Shown here: in pieces, positions 12,607 to 25,700 of the stretch
How positions within the stretch are numbered: position 1 is the stretch's first letter
Layout: the number at the start of each line of letters is the position of its first letter
Source: Laetiporus sulphureus 93-53
Taxonomy: Eukaryota > Basidiomycota > Agaricomycetes > Polyporales > Laetiporaceae
NCBI RefSeq assembly: GCF_001632365.1
Contig: NW_024468516.1
Location: 466,177 to 530,176 of the forward strand
DNA: 64,000 bases
Direction of reading: 5' to 3'
Program-made: the position numbers and the translations under genes
The notes under the pieces: model-generated
The model's input: only the letters and a program-made list of their open reading frames with translations
Told to the model about the DNA's origin: nothing
Database searches by the model: none

Positions 12607-14301
12607 ATGATACCCCCGAGCTTCAGAAGATTTCCATTGCGATATGCTTCAGCAAGGAACGTAAGTGAAGGAAAGAACGTGGCCTCCCCGCCCTGAATGC
12701 TCTGCATCAATTGACAGATCCGCCGCTGGAACTCCACGGTCACCGAATCTCATCCGGCAGGAGGGCATCTTCCTTCCGTAGCCACGTCCTCATTCCTTTG
12801 CACCACACGCGATGCAGCCCTTCGCCCGCGTGGTATCACATGGACAGACGAAGGCGAAATGGGTTCCACTGACAATCTCATCCCCGGTCGCGACACACGC
12901 AAGATGAACATGTATCAGGCGGTTCGGGACGCGCTCAGGTTAGTTCAATATTGCGGAGTCTCTGGGTGTGAAGCAGCGCCTGTAATCTCATCGTAGCCAC
13001 GCGATGATGAGAGATGATACCGCAGTCGTGTTTGGCGAGGACGTAGCATTCGGTGGTGTGTTCAGATGCACGATGGTCAGTTATTTCACTTCATGACATA
13101 TGTCATAAACACTGGTCACTAACAAGTCTGACTGCAAAGGGATTAGCAGAGGAATTTGGTAAGACTATCTTTGACGTGGGCTTCCTGTGGTGCTGATCTC
13201 TTTTAGGCAAAGAGCGTGTTTTTAACACGCCACTGAGCGAGCAGGGTATTGCTGGCTTTGGGATTGGTATTGCAGCTATGGGCCATACTGCTATTGCCGA
13301 AATTCAATTCGCCGACTACATCTTTCCGGCCTTCGATCAGGTGCGTTTCCAGTTCAGCGAAATGAACAGCAGCAAACTGCCCGTAGATTGTCAACGAAGC
13401 TGCGAAGTATCGATTTCGGTCCAGTGGCCAGTTCCAAGCAGGAACGCTCACAATACGGTGTCCATCAATGGCAGTGGGTCACGGAGGCCACTACCATTCG
13501 CAAAGCCCAGAAGGTTTCTTTATGGGTGCTGCTGGCATCAAGGTCTCGTTCATATAAGTTGCGTGCTCTCAGCATGTTTCTTACTGACGAGCGGCTGCAG
13601 ATCGTAATTCCACGGTCACCAATCCAAGCTAAGGGTCTTTTGTTGTCCTCGATCCGCGATCCAAACCCAGTGATCTTCATGGAACCGAAAATTCTGTATC
13701 GTTCTTCAGGTACGCGTGACAATAACGGCTTTGCGCGGCTGCATAATGATCGTCTATTCGTATTTAGTCGAGCAAGTCCCTTTGGATGATTATCAGCTTC
13801 CCCTTGGTCGTGCAGAAACCTTAGTCTCGGGTTCGGATCTCACCCTACTGTCATGGGGTACACCAATATACCACTGCGAGACTGCTATGCACATGTTATC
13901 TACCCCTCCCGATGCACTCGCCTCTCACATCCCCTCTTCTCTGCGTTCCGCGAAGATTGAGTTAATCGATCTACGCACGATCCTTCCATGGGATATCGAA
14001 ACTGTCGTCGAGAGCGTCAGTCGTACAGGCAGGCTGGTAATCGTCCACGAAGCAGGTCGGATAGGTGGGGTCGGGGCTGAAATCAGTGCCGAGATTCAGA
14101 AGAGATGTTTCCTTAAATTAAATGCCCCGGTGATGCTCGTCACTGGCTGGGAGTAAGCTGCACTTTCCTTATTTTTATAGTGATCATTTCACTGATGGGT
14201 CTCGTCGGCATAGCACACCCGTTCCTATGCAATTTGAGAAATTCTACGTGCCGGATGCTTTACGCGTTGTCGATGCTGTGGTGGAGACGCTCTCGTACTA
14301 A
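12607..14301 (+). CDS. BCKDHB: 2-oxoisovalerate dehydrogenase E1-beta subunit, mitochondrial
   Basis: The beta chain of the branched-chain alpha-ketoacid dehydrogenase E1, which decarboxylates the ketoacids of Val, Leu and Ile with thiamine diphosphate in the mitochondrial matrix. Exon 1 is exactly 54 nt (12607-12660) and encodes [18 protein letters not shown], an Arg-rich targeting peptide. The intron 12661-12717 (GTAAGT to TTGACAG) joins it in phase to [12 protein letters not shown]. Family blocks follow in order: [91 protein letters not shown] and [15 protein letters not shown]. The later part holds [41 protein letters not shown] and the end [19 protein letters not shown]. All the expected E1-beta regions are intact. 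Confidence 0.94.
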
Positions 14302-14923
14302 CTGAGATTGTTGTACATCCGAGCGCAGTTTTGTATTGTTGATGAAGTCCTGGAAACATCTATGTAATAGTGACGGTGTGTATGTGACAAATACGTTGTA
14401 CGACTCGTCGCCCTGGAAGTCGGAAGAGACGGGTCAAATCCGAAGCAGCAGTCTCCCTGTCGTATGCGAGCAGAAGTATGGTGAAGTACTTATGAATATG
14501 ATGTTTCTGAATGTAGTCACTGATCCAAAAGACCTGTCACAAACTCACAGACTACAGTGCCACTGAGCCTCTGCCATCGTCTCTCGCCAAAGATGATAGC
14601 GGTCACGGGCTTCCGGCTTATTCCGGGGGCCTCACGTATATTAGAGTAGTCGAGCACATTGGCTATAACCCGAGAATAGTGTGTGAGGGGGAGGAGGAAG
14701 TGAGAAAGATGAGTGCGAGAGGGGAATGAGTTCAGGAAAGGACATAAAGTTAGCGGAGTGCACGTGACTGACTTCACAATCCGTCCGCGCCACAAGGCAA
14801 CAGCGTCGTCCCAATTCACACGGTACCGCCGAGTACAAACTCTGCTTGAAACTGCATAACAACGCATCTGCAAATCTTCTCAAATTTGTGCTTGGACTGG
14901 TTCAGTTGCCTTGTTCACTCAGG
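14302..14923. other. Intergenic interval between BCKDHB and STT4
   Basis: About 620 bp. It contains the 3' end of BCKDHB and the promoter of STT4 in tandem. Short open frames on both strands look like chance frames. A G-rich, purine-rich block lies near 14680-14730. Confidence 0.45.
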
Positions 14924-17900
14924 ATGGATGGGCAAGTCCTCAACGTGACGTGTGGTAATATGCATTTAACGGAGACTGTATAGCTTGGAATTAAATATAC
15001 ATCAACTCATACTGGAAGACATTGCCGCCAATGTTGGGGAATCAAAGCACAACCTTGATGATCCTGACGTCCTGTCTACGGTCGATTTGGTGACATCTAA
15101 CGTGGAGACACGTGTTACAGATGAAGCAACGGACTCCGTGAGCGGTCGGCAAGAAAGGGTGTTTATGGTGAGTGTCGTCTATGACGTTGATAAAAGCAAG
15201 GAATCTGAATCCTGCACAGACTAACTCAAGAGTTCAATGCAACATCGGATTCGCCGAGCTCGCTATAAACCTCCCAGACACCCACGTCGATCAGACAGTC
15301 CCGGTCCTTGTCGATATTCTAAGAGACGTTCCGTACATCGATTTCGATCAATGTCTCTTTTGGGATGGCGAGTAAAGATGATAAATCCTATGCTTGTAGC
15401 GACTGACTGGGCAATCTTAGAATGGGCTTTACCCGACCAGCTGGTCTTCGCCACGGTGTCAGCCGTCCTCCGCATTGCTGGTGCTCATTCAAGCTATCGT
15501 GACATTGCTATGACTGCGATAACGCACTTCATCGATGAGACCGTGCGCATGTTAAGAATTGGCGAAGGTGAACAACTTACTAGCTTCCCATACAATGATG
15601 ATTGGTGACTGTCGTTGTAGCCGCTGAAGTCTTGACGCAGGTTGCGCCTGCATTTCATGGATTTTATCGCGCAATCATATCCACACCATTTGACTGGTCG
15701 CCCGCAGAATGGTCGACTCTTGCCAGATATCTCAATGCTTTGTTCGGAACTGACGTGGTGGACCGTTTAAATCGACTATTTGTCAATATTGCACCATCTG
15801 CAACTGAAGAGGAAGACAGCGATCAAATTCGCTATGTACAGACTCTGTTCACTCGCTACGTTGCACATGGCCGACCGTTGAGTGGTTACTTCATCATGTG
15901 TTGTGTAACTGAAGCGCAGTGGACCATACTCGCGCAAGCGCTGACACCTCATCATGTCATGGCTGAGTCGACACAATCACATTTTATTGAAGCTGCGGCC
16001 GCAAACAAAGCCTTGCAGGCGCTATCGCGGCATGCCATCAACGGCTGGAGAAACGGCGAAGAAGATTATCGAGATGCACTCAAAGCTACCCTCGCTCATT
16101 CCGTGCGATCATTTTCTGATTTGCTATTGCAAGTGGAGGAAACGGATGGTCCCATATCTGAGGATAGCTATGCGTGGGAAACCATGTCCGAGAACTTGGT
16201 ATGTGAATCGTTTAAGTTTGCGTGAATCGCAATTGATCTACATTGATAAATAGAAATTGGCAGCCGTCTGTTCATCGGCATTGGGTGAACTTGACAGAGG
16301 GCTCTCTTCGCGGCTCAAAGTGTTGCTTGGTATTGAATCACCAATGATTGACAATATGGTCAGAGAAGCCGCGCTTACGTCAACTGCTATTCTTGTCCGC
16401 AAGTATGTGCCGAAGTCGTAGTTGTATGATTGCTAATCCTAGCTGACGCGCTTCAAAAGTTTTCCCGATATTGCATTGGATATGGCCAGCCATATTCGCC
16501 GCTGGGTCACATCACCGTTGTCGATCTTCGAATTCGAGTTTGCGACTGGTACTAGAGCCCCTCCTCCCCTCGTCGCCGCCGCGAAGTGCCTTGCCCTGTG
16601 TATTAACGTAGGTATCCTTGCTCTCGGATGTGTCAGTGATTGACGCGGCATCAGTTGGCGCCAGGAGACGACCAAGTCATGTCCCACATGTACTCACTCC
16701 TGAATTATATTGCCGCCACTAGCAAGGATCTTTTTGAGGGAACAATTTCCAATTCTTCTTCCCTGACAGAGATCACGGAGTTGTCCACGTTACGCTCCAT
16801 CGAGATCGGATTGCGCGGATTATCGGAAGAGGAGAAGAGAACAGTCGGTATCAGTAGTATCTCGATTGCGACAAGATTAGCGCTTGAGTTCCGCTCAGAG
16901 CAGGTGACGCAATTACACTACGCATATCCGCGACGATCAGATGACTGACGACCCGCAGGTCACTCGACTGACGATCTCAATGTTGCTCCAGAGATTGCGA
17001 TCAGCAGAGCCTACCGTCGAGGCGGCGATTGCATATAATTTGGTCGACCTTGCTCTGGTTGCCCCAGAGAATTCATTTGTCGACATCATCCGCGCATTTT
17101 CAGCGATCAACCGTTCTGCCAACCTGGATGACCCGAGGTTCTCAAACAATCAAGTATGTCCTGTGTGATAGTTTCATGCGTTGCTGCTTATGCTGTTACA
17201 GGTGCTCGCAGCTCAGACGAGACTTGCTCAAGAGATGTATCGCAGGCCGGAGTTATACGAGATATATCTTGTCGAGCTTTTGACCCTTTTTGCGGATAAA
17301 GCTGTTGCTATTCAGAGTGTTGCTATCTCGAACCATCATGTTCAAGTGAGTGCTTCTATGAGCATTGACCTGGCGGTCTCACGTTGAATGGTATCAGATA
17401 GACGACATGGTCGAACAGCTTGGATCCATTCTGCTTCCCATTGATGCTCTCTTGACTCATGACGACTTCAAGCTACAAATTGGCATACCTTCGAATGTCG
17501 TGACATTATTCCGAAACATGTGGTTCCTTTGCGTTCTTTTTCGATTCACCACCTCTGACGACCACTCGGCGATGGATTGGCAACGACCCGCATTGGCTCG
17601 CATCGCTATGAAGACACCTCCCATTGTTTTAGAAGAAGTCCATGACACGATTGTCAGCGACCTAGAGTATAACACCGTAATTCGTCAAGAATATATTGAG
17701 ATGGTGAGTCTCCTTTGAATTGGCTTGACTCTCGTTCCGATATATAGATGTCCAGATAATTTCACATCATCGCCTCCTATTAGCAAAATACATACCCTTG
17801 CGAATCAGCGAGATCCGCTCTCTGTTGCCCGGACAAATCGTGTTTCTATTGGCAATGCATGACATGGAGAGCATGCGTTCTGCTGGCGGGCTTCCATCGT

Positions 17901-20900
17901 CGGTAGTGTCTTACTTCATCAACAACGGGCTGAACAAGAATACTGCGTTGAGCGCTTGTGTTGACTCGGTGGCTGAAAAGGTAAGGTTATCGTTTCATGT
18001 CTGCATGTGTTTAATATTATTCATGGTTCCTAGATCATCCAAGGATGTATCACTGACCTCAATAGCCAAGCTGCCAGGCAGGCCCTTCCACGAGCACTTC
18101 CCGAGGAATTGCGGTCGTTGCTTGTATGCAGCACACATCGCATCGCCAAAGCTCGAGATATTGCATCACGATACCTGAACCGTCTAATTACCTCGTTTCC
18201 CTCGCTCATGTGTGACCCACCCCTGGTGTTCGCAATATTGGAAGTTTTGACGTTGATGCGGCGAGCATGCGAGAACGAGTTCATCGACGAAGTGCATCTA
18301 CATCGTTGATACTCATTCTCAGGCGTCTGATTATGGTGCATCTCTCCAGGACAACCCAGTCTACGTGTACCATTCAGAGCGAGCAAATGTCACACTGCAA
18401 CTCCCAGACAACTATGAAGTTCGCAATCAGATGCTATTTCAACTGAACAGGGATGCCAATAACTGGTTTGAGCTTGCCTTGAGTCGGGCTCCCGTTGAGT
18501 TGCATTCGACTCTACAGGTCAGCACATGTTTCATGCAAATGCTGCTCGACTGAAACCCTAATAGAAATATCTTGCCGTCAATCAAGTGCTATCTGTAAGC
18601 GAAGTCTCAGAGCTAGGCGCCTCCATTGCATCGCAGTACGGCAAGGCGATTGGGCCTATCGACCGTAAACTGAGTACGTACAGCACGTGCTTTTGATAAG
18701 ACTGTGCTTAAAGGTCTATCAGCGTCTCTATCTACCTTCTCAAATTGGAAGCTTGACCGAGCGAAGACGTTGGCCAGCCAACTTGCTTCCAAAGGGTTCT
18801 TCGCCGGTGAAGTGACAGCCTCTAGAGTTGGATGGACAAATGGTAGAAAGGTGTCTATTTGCTCGACATCTCTGCGCTAAACCTCTGTCTTGCAGTTTCT
18901 TTGCAGCAAGCCATGGCTACTTCCGAACCTGTTCCATCGCATGAGATCGAGAAGCTGAAGAGCAAGCTTATGGACGCCATCCAAGATATTAGAGAGAAGC
19001 GGCACCCAATGGCCGTTCAAGACCTCAAACGTCTTCTCTTCCGCTCTGCAGCTACCCTCATATTTGGAGAAAAGGTCAGTGTGGTAGTGCGACACTTCTG
19101 AGTGAACTGACAAGTTGAAACTGGCGTAGTATGACTACGATCTATTGCACTATCTTGTAGCGTTGCCTTTCGAGGCGTTTGCTTCATCTGCCATTTCTAC
19201 CGGAATTGAAGCGTGGTCCTGGTTGATTGCCGAAAAACCTGATTATGAGGTTACTTTGATGTCAGAGATTGGCTCAGCGTGGATCTCTACTATCAAGCAT
19301 GAGAAAGGCATGTTCTCCACATCCCTGAAGTGAGTTTCAAGCATGAATTACTACTGTGGAAGCTCACAAGAAAATTAGTTATTCTGACCCATTTATACAT
19401 CCCATCGAGTACAATCCCACCGACAAGGACCTGATCGATCGCGCCTCCGCGAGCGCACGACGCCGTTTGGTGCCACACGTGCTCATTCTACAATTTCTAT
19501 TCAGCAGAATGCAGGCTGCGCGGTACAGGAGACCTGGACTTATGCTTCTCATTCAACGTCTAGCAATGTCATCCGCTCGTGCTCATGCATCGATCAGGTG
19601 AGTGCAAATATGCGACTCTGGTAGTTTCAGCACGGTGCAGATAATACCTCGCTAGTACTCACCCTTTGGCGCGCGAAGCTCGCTTCTCGTTCTTGCTGTT
19701 CGCGTTTGAAACCATGAAAAGCTCACACTTGGATATTTACTGTGAACATCAATTCCGGCAATGTCTCTACACGGCTGCCTTCTCCTGGTTCAGCACGCGT
19801 CCGCAGTACGAGGTCATTTTCGGTTTAGTCTGACGTTTCGTGACCGAGGGTTATCAGATGGTCCTACGGGTCAAATCGCATTCAAATTAATGCTGATATC
19901 AAGCTGCTGTCAGAGTTTCTCAACCATCTCCAGACGGATTCGATCAGAGGCATCCAGACAATCTCAAGCATGAGCCCTGCGCGTTCATCTGCTCTCGCCT
20001 CTAGTGTGTACAACCGCGGATCATGCTTCCCGGTCCTGAGATTCATGTATTGAACAGGATATCTGGCATCTTTGAAGAACGTGAATTTACCTCTGCGACT
20101 CTTGATCGAGAACGAGATATTCCGCCTCACTGTCTGGTCGAACCCTGCCAACGAGCCAAAACGTGGTGCAGATCATTTGATCTCAATAGAGAAGACTATG
20201 TTGGACGTGAGTCTTGTATTACAGCACTCTGGCCGATCATCGCGCTGAATGTCAGCAGAGCTCGTGGGTCAGAACAATTCGAATGGCATGGGACATCGAT
20301 CCTGCAATTGCTATATTTCTTGCCGAACGTTTCAATCACGCCGTAGTCGACAGTGAAGTCGCTCAGCTCGTGCGTTCCAATACTCTGGATGTGTTGCATG
20401 TACCGGAAGCCTTGCGTTTCCTGTTTGGGGAGAAGCTTGATCAGAACGTTCAACGGGATTTGAAGGTTTGTCTCATGCTGGATTGTAGTTATAGTCACTT
20501 GAAAGGCCTCCAGTACGTGCTCTTATGGGACCCCGTCCCGCCGATCCTGGCAGTAAACCTTTTCGAGAGTCGCTATAACAACGACGCGGTCCTTTTGCAA
20601 TATGCCCATCGAGTGCTCGAGCAACATCCAGTCGACCTCACGTTCTTCTTCGTACCCCAAATCGTGCAGGCATTACGTTATGATGCTTTTGGTATGTGTC
20701 CTTTCGTGCAGAGCTCCCAGTCCCTAATGTTATTGAAGGATACGTACAGCGGTTCATTTTTGAGACCGCCAAGATTTCGCAGCACTTCTGCCACCAGATT
20801 ATCTGGAACATGAAGGCTAATTGTTACAAAGATGATGCTGGAGAGATCGTGAGTTCAGCTTCGAGGCATGCGCGAACCAGTCTATGAACATCATATCATA

Positions 20901-22525
20901 GGAGGATCCGATGAAGCCCCTGCTCGATGACATGACAGAAAGGGTTGCGCGATCTCTTTCTGGGGAAGCAAGAGTCTTCTACGATCGCGAGTTTAGTTTC
21001 TTCGATGAGATAACGTCCATTTCAGGCAAGCTGAAGCCCTACATTAAAAAAACGAAGCCAGAGAAGAAGGTCTGCTTTATTCAATGAGCGTAGTCTCCTA
21101 GATTTTAAGTGTCTGGTTGTAGGCCAAGATCGACGAGGAGATGGCTAAGATCAACGTGGAAGTTGGCGTCTATTTACCCAGTAACCCAGACGGCGTCGTT
21201 GTTGACATTGACAAGAAATCCGGACGCCCATTGCAGAGTCACGCCAAGGTACGTTGAAAGCGCACATGTTGCTCCAGTGAATCTGACATTAATACATTCC
21301 AGGCACCCTTCATGGCGACTTTTAAAGTGAGGAAGGAGCGTGTGGTAGTGGATCTGCAACCGGACAGTGTACTCGACGGCGAGATTCAAGGGGAACACAT
21401 TGAGGAGTATGATATTTGGCAACAAGCAATCTTCAAAGTCGGGGACGACTGTCGTCAAGACGTGCTCGCTCTTCAAGTCATCGCAATGTTCAAGAACATC
21501 TTCATCAGTGTGGGCTTGATGCTATATGTCTTCCCATACAGGGTCACGGCTACTGCGCCTGGTGTCAGTCCATAATAATTCTGAGAGAATCTCTCTGATG
21601 ACTCATTTTCAGTGTGGTGTGATTGATGTCGTGCCAAATGCCACCTCTCGTGACGAGATGGGAAGAGCGAAAGTCAATGATCTCATGGACTTCTTCATCG
21701 CCAAATATGGTGGCGAAGACACGATCGAGTTCCAGAAGGCGCGCTTGAATTTCATCCAGTCAATGGCAGCGTACTCTGTGGTCTGTTACATACTGCAAGT
21801 GAAGGATCGACACAATGGTAACATCATGATTGATGGCGAAGGCCACATTGTACACATTGGTACGAGTCCTAGTCCTCCATTCACTGGGAATCCTTGGTAT
21901 TCAGCTTTCAACAGACTTTGGATTCCTGTTCGACATAGATAAGTTTTTATCCCCTTCATTCTTCGCTATGAAAACTGATTTCTCATTTGGCCGTCGTTAC
22001 GTCCCGGAGTGAGTACTACGTCAGCGATGCTGTATCGAGAATCATTGATTAAATATTCCACACAGGGCGTCAAATTTGAACCGAATTCGTTCAAGCTCAC
22101 GCACGAGATGGTCGTTCTGATGGGAGGGCGTTACTCGCAAGGCTATCAGCTATTCCAGCAGCTGACGGTCAAAGCGTTTCTTGCCATTCGGCCCTATGCA
22201 GATCAACTGGTCAGCATGGTTCGAATGATGCTCGACACTCAGCTCCCGTCATTCAAGGGAGAGCCTACGATCAAGAGGCTCAGAGATCGCTTCGCCTTAG
22301 GATTAAATGAACGGCAAGCAGCTGAGTGGATGATGGCTATCGTACGCAATGCCCATGAGAACGTCCGGAGCACTGCATACGACGAGTTCCAGCGTGTGAG
22401 TCTTAAACCATGCACTATCTGTCGGGATCGCGCTAAATTATTGGTTGCAGTTGCAGAATGGTGAGTCGTCGTTCGATGGTCTGGAGCAAGCTCTGAGAGA
22501 ATGTATAGGTATTCCTTACAAGTAG
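14924..22525 (+). CDS. STT4: Phosphatidylinositol 4-kinase, STT4/PI4K-alpha type
   Basis: A very large lipid kinase of roughly 1,900 residues making PI4P at the plasma membrane. The start at 14924 (or 14928) gives MDGQVLN and, after a short and uncertain first intron, [16 protein letters not shown], as in Stt4 N-termini. A long helical-repeat region with about 25 introns runs to 20.9 kb. The lipid-kinase unique region and kinase domain follow: [72 protein letters not shown], the catalytic loop [12 protein letters not shown] (DRHNGN at 21805-21822) and the activation loop [22 protein letters not shown]. It ends FQRLQNGIPYK with the stop at 22523-22525. The [12 protein letters not shown] segment is restored only if 21939-22000 is spliced as an AT-AC intron and 22001-22008 is an 8-nt exon. 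Exon borders in the N-terminal two thirds are approximate. Confidence 0.93.
21939..22008 (+). other. AT-AC intron (21939-22000) followed by 8-nt micro-exon (22001-22008) in STT4
   Basis: After FDI plus one base (…ATA G, ending 21938) the next bases are ATAAGTTTTT, which is not a GT donor. The 62-nt stretch ends CGTTAC at 22000. It carries AACTGAT, a good branch-point match, and a pyrimidine-rich tail. The bases GTCCCGGA (22001-22008) are followed by a perfect donor GTGAGT and a normal 57-nt intron ending CACAG at 22065. Joining gives G|GT CCC GGA|GGC = GPGG, exactly the family residues between FDI and VKFEPNSF. The ATAAGT donor is the U2-dependent AT-AC type, not the U12 ATATCC type. Confidence 0.82.
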
Positions 22526-22794
22526 CGGATATTTTGTTTGTTTTGTCTAAATCCACAGTCCGTAAATGATGGTTTTCTTGATGATGGTATCCATTTCCAC
22601 TGCATGTGACTCTATGCGACTGTATCAATTGCACCACGTGTAGGGTAGTGACGCTTCCGGGCCGCCGGCGAAGGCCAACATCGATATCGCTGAGCGCTCT
22701 GGTATCGTCCTTTGTGCACTCACCATTCACCCTCACGACGCAGTGACCACACTCAACAGACACTGCTATAGTTAGTTGCGGCTCAAAGAGTAAG

Positions 22795-25700
22795 ATGGAG
22801 ATTTCGTTGAGTAACGTTGCGTTCAATGCGAGCACTTGGGATATCAAACGCGCTGTGGGGAAAGTGTTGCACAGCGAGGAGTTCTTCAATCCTACGGATC
22901 CTAAGGATCGTCCTGCGTATGTACCTTCCTAACACCTCGCAGTCGATGCGACTCTATCCCGCGCGCTTCCACAGGAATTTCATGGTCACGCTCAAGCCAG
23001 GCCGCGGTGGCGTAGAAAATAATGGAACAGGAACAATGACAGTTGGTTCTCGAAGAATTGGCGACAAATTCCTGAAGTGGATACGTACCGAAGGCAACTC
23101 TATTCATGTAAATGGTTCCAAGATACGTTTCTACCGAAGCCACGACATGCCTGAGAAGCGGAAGATCCACGAACTGGAGAAAGTCCCATACGTCAGCCCG
23201 GATGTGGAGGAAGAGAAGGAAGAGATCTTGCGAAAGCTCGATGTCAGCTTATACGTTGACAAGATCCAGTTTGGCATATTCTATCGACAGCCTGGATCAC
23301 CATCGACTGCTTCTCGAGCCTTCTCTTGCGAGTTTGGAATCAGTCACAAAAATAAAGGCGCTGGGTTGCTTTGGTTCGAGTACGACCACAAGCTAATCCG
23401 TATTCAAGTACGCCTCTCCAAAATTGTTCCAGAGAAGAGCTATTCATCATCACTTGCAACAGATGGGAGATACTATGACCGAAGAGACCGCGCATAACAT
23501 TGCCATCACATTTGTTAATATTCGTAAACTCGCCGTCGGCCTGGACTTTGGCAACCCTTGTCAGTATATCTCTTAAAGAATAAGTCATATCACATCTGAA
23601 TATCTCACCCAGTCATCTGTTTTGATATATTCACTCCACCCATGTTGGAGAAACAACGCATCAACCGAGAGCTCACTGGTGACGACTGGAGAGATAATCG
23701 GAAGTTTCGACAAAGGCTCAGTAGTTTGACTGATGCGCATGCGGTCGTGGCACCATATGCTCACCAGCTTCGTGTTATCCTCCATGAGGAGCAGGACGTC
23801 CGTTGCTTTGCAGAGCTATGCAAAGTTGCGGGTCTTCAGCCTCCTGTCTGGGCTAACGTCGAAGCCAACAACTGTGGGTTCTTCCACCCGAAAAAGCTCT
23901 ACGACATCAAAGTATGGGTGCGCTTTTTTGACTGGCCCGTTGCCTTCCAGCTTGAGGCTCTTCTTCATAATGGCTTGTTGACTACTGAAGATCTGCTCGG
24001 TGTCCTGCGTAGGCCCATTGATGACCTCTACGACAAGCAGCGCCTGCAGGCTGGCGAGATTCTTCGCCTCTACTTCGCGGAGCTACGTTCTCGTAAGCCT
24101 GGGGAAACTCCTATGCAGTGCTTTAATCGTATTCGAAACGAAAACGTGGAATCTACGCCCCTCCCTCCTGGCAACTTCGCTTGTCATCATATCACGTTCA
24201 CTCCAACGCGGATGATACTGGAAGGCCCTTACGTGATACAATCTAATCGTGTCATTCGCCGGTACCCGGACCATCAAGAGCACTTCATACGAGTAGAGTT
24301 CAGAGATGAAGATCGATTGCAGTATCGTTGGGCGCGTGAGGTTTGTGAAATTGTTGCGGCACGGCGACGTATGGATTTATCTCTTGTACTAGGTTGACGG
24401 GCTGTCTCTGCTCGAGGAGCGCGTAGGTGGAGTCCTCAAGAATGGCTTTGAACTCGCGGGACGTGAGTTTGAGTTCCTTGCTTACTCCTCCTCGGCGCTG
24501 CGCGAGCATTCGGTCTGGTTCATGAATCCCTTCCACCATCCCACCGAAGGCCATGTCACCTCCCAGAGAATCAGAGATAGCCTGGGTGACTTCTCGGGCG
24601 TAATTAGACAACCGTCAAAATATGCAGCTCGCATAGCACAGGCCTTCACGGCCACCGACCCGTCGGTCTCGATCACGAAGGATCAGTGGGAAGAGATGGA
24701 TGATCTGGGGCACGGAGATTACCTGTTCACTGATGGCGTTGGTACGATATCGGTGCAATTAGGTGATATGATTTGGGAGGCACTATGCAATGCCAGACCA
24801 GAATCGAGGCAAAGAGGTCTCAAACCATCTGCCGTAAGTCTTTCGTGATTCTCTGTCCGAGGGACGTGAGGGCTTATGAGATGAGAAACCACTAGTATCA
24901 GATACGTTTCCTTGGTGCGTATTCTAATCATGTACATAATAGGGCTTCTCTCAAGAGATAGTGCAGGTTATAAGGGTATGGTAGTCATCGATGCGCGACT
25001 AGACGGTGTTAAGATGAGACTGAGGCCATCTATGAACAAGTTCAAGGCCCATAACGAGGACCTGGCAGAGATTGAGATTGCCCGAGCATTTGAGCGACCG
25101 GGAAAGTGCTATCTGAACCGGTGAGTACGATTTGTACGTGTAGTTGCATCAGCTAATTTGCCTTTTTGATAGTCCATTAGTCATGATTCTGGAGGACCGC
25201 GGCGTCGATAAAAAGGCCTTTTTGAACCTACAGGAGACTGCCAAGACGGCTGTTTACACAGCCACGGATTCCATCGCAAATGCCGTCAACTTTCTCAGAG
25301 GCCATCAGCTGGGCACAGCGTTCCGCCTTCCTTACATATTGGAGTCTCTAAAGAAGCTTGGCATGGGCTTTGGGATCGAACATGCAGAACGCACGATCGA
25401 CAACCCTTTTATTGACCGGTTGATCCACTACTCGAAAAACCACGTTTTGCGCGACATCAGGCATGGAGCGCGTATTCTCATCCCGGATAGTTATTTGCTC
25501 GTTGGCGTCGCTGATGAAGGACCTGCCTACCAACAAGAGGGTGTCGAGAATGTCTTCTGTCTGAGTCGAGGCCAGATTTATGGTACGTCTGTCAGCACCC
25601 ACCGTCCGTGCATACTATGATGTGACATGCTACAGCGTGCATACAAGATCCAGATGATGAGGCTCCCAGGTACCTCAAAGGTGCGATTGTCTCTGTTATA

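Noticed and set aside
21939..22000. U12-type (minor spliceosome) explanation for the AT-AC intron
   Set aside because: The donor is ATAAGT rather than ATATCCTT and there is no TTCCTTAAC branch-site sequence; the CTGAT branch match fits the major spliceosome.
22239..22889. 216-codon open frame on the minus strand across the STT4 end and RdRP start
   Set aside because: It overlaps two well-supported plus-strand genes, has no motif and no plausible exon partners; it is an antisense shadow.
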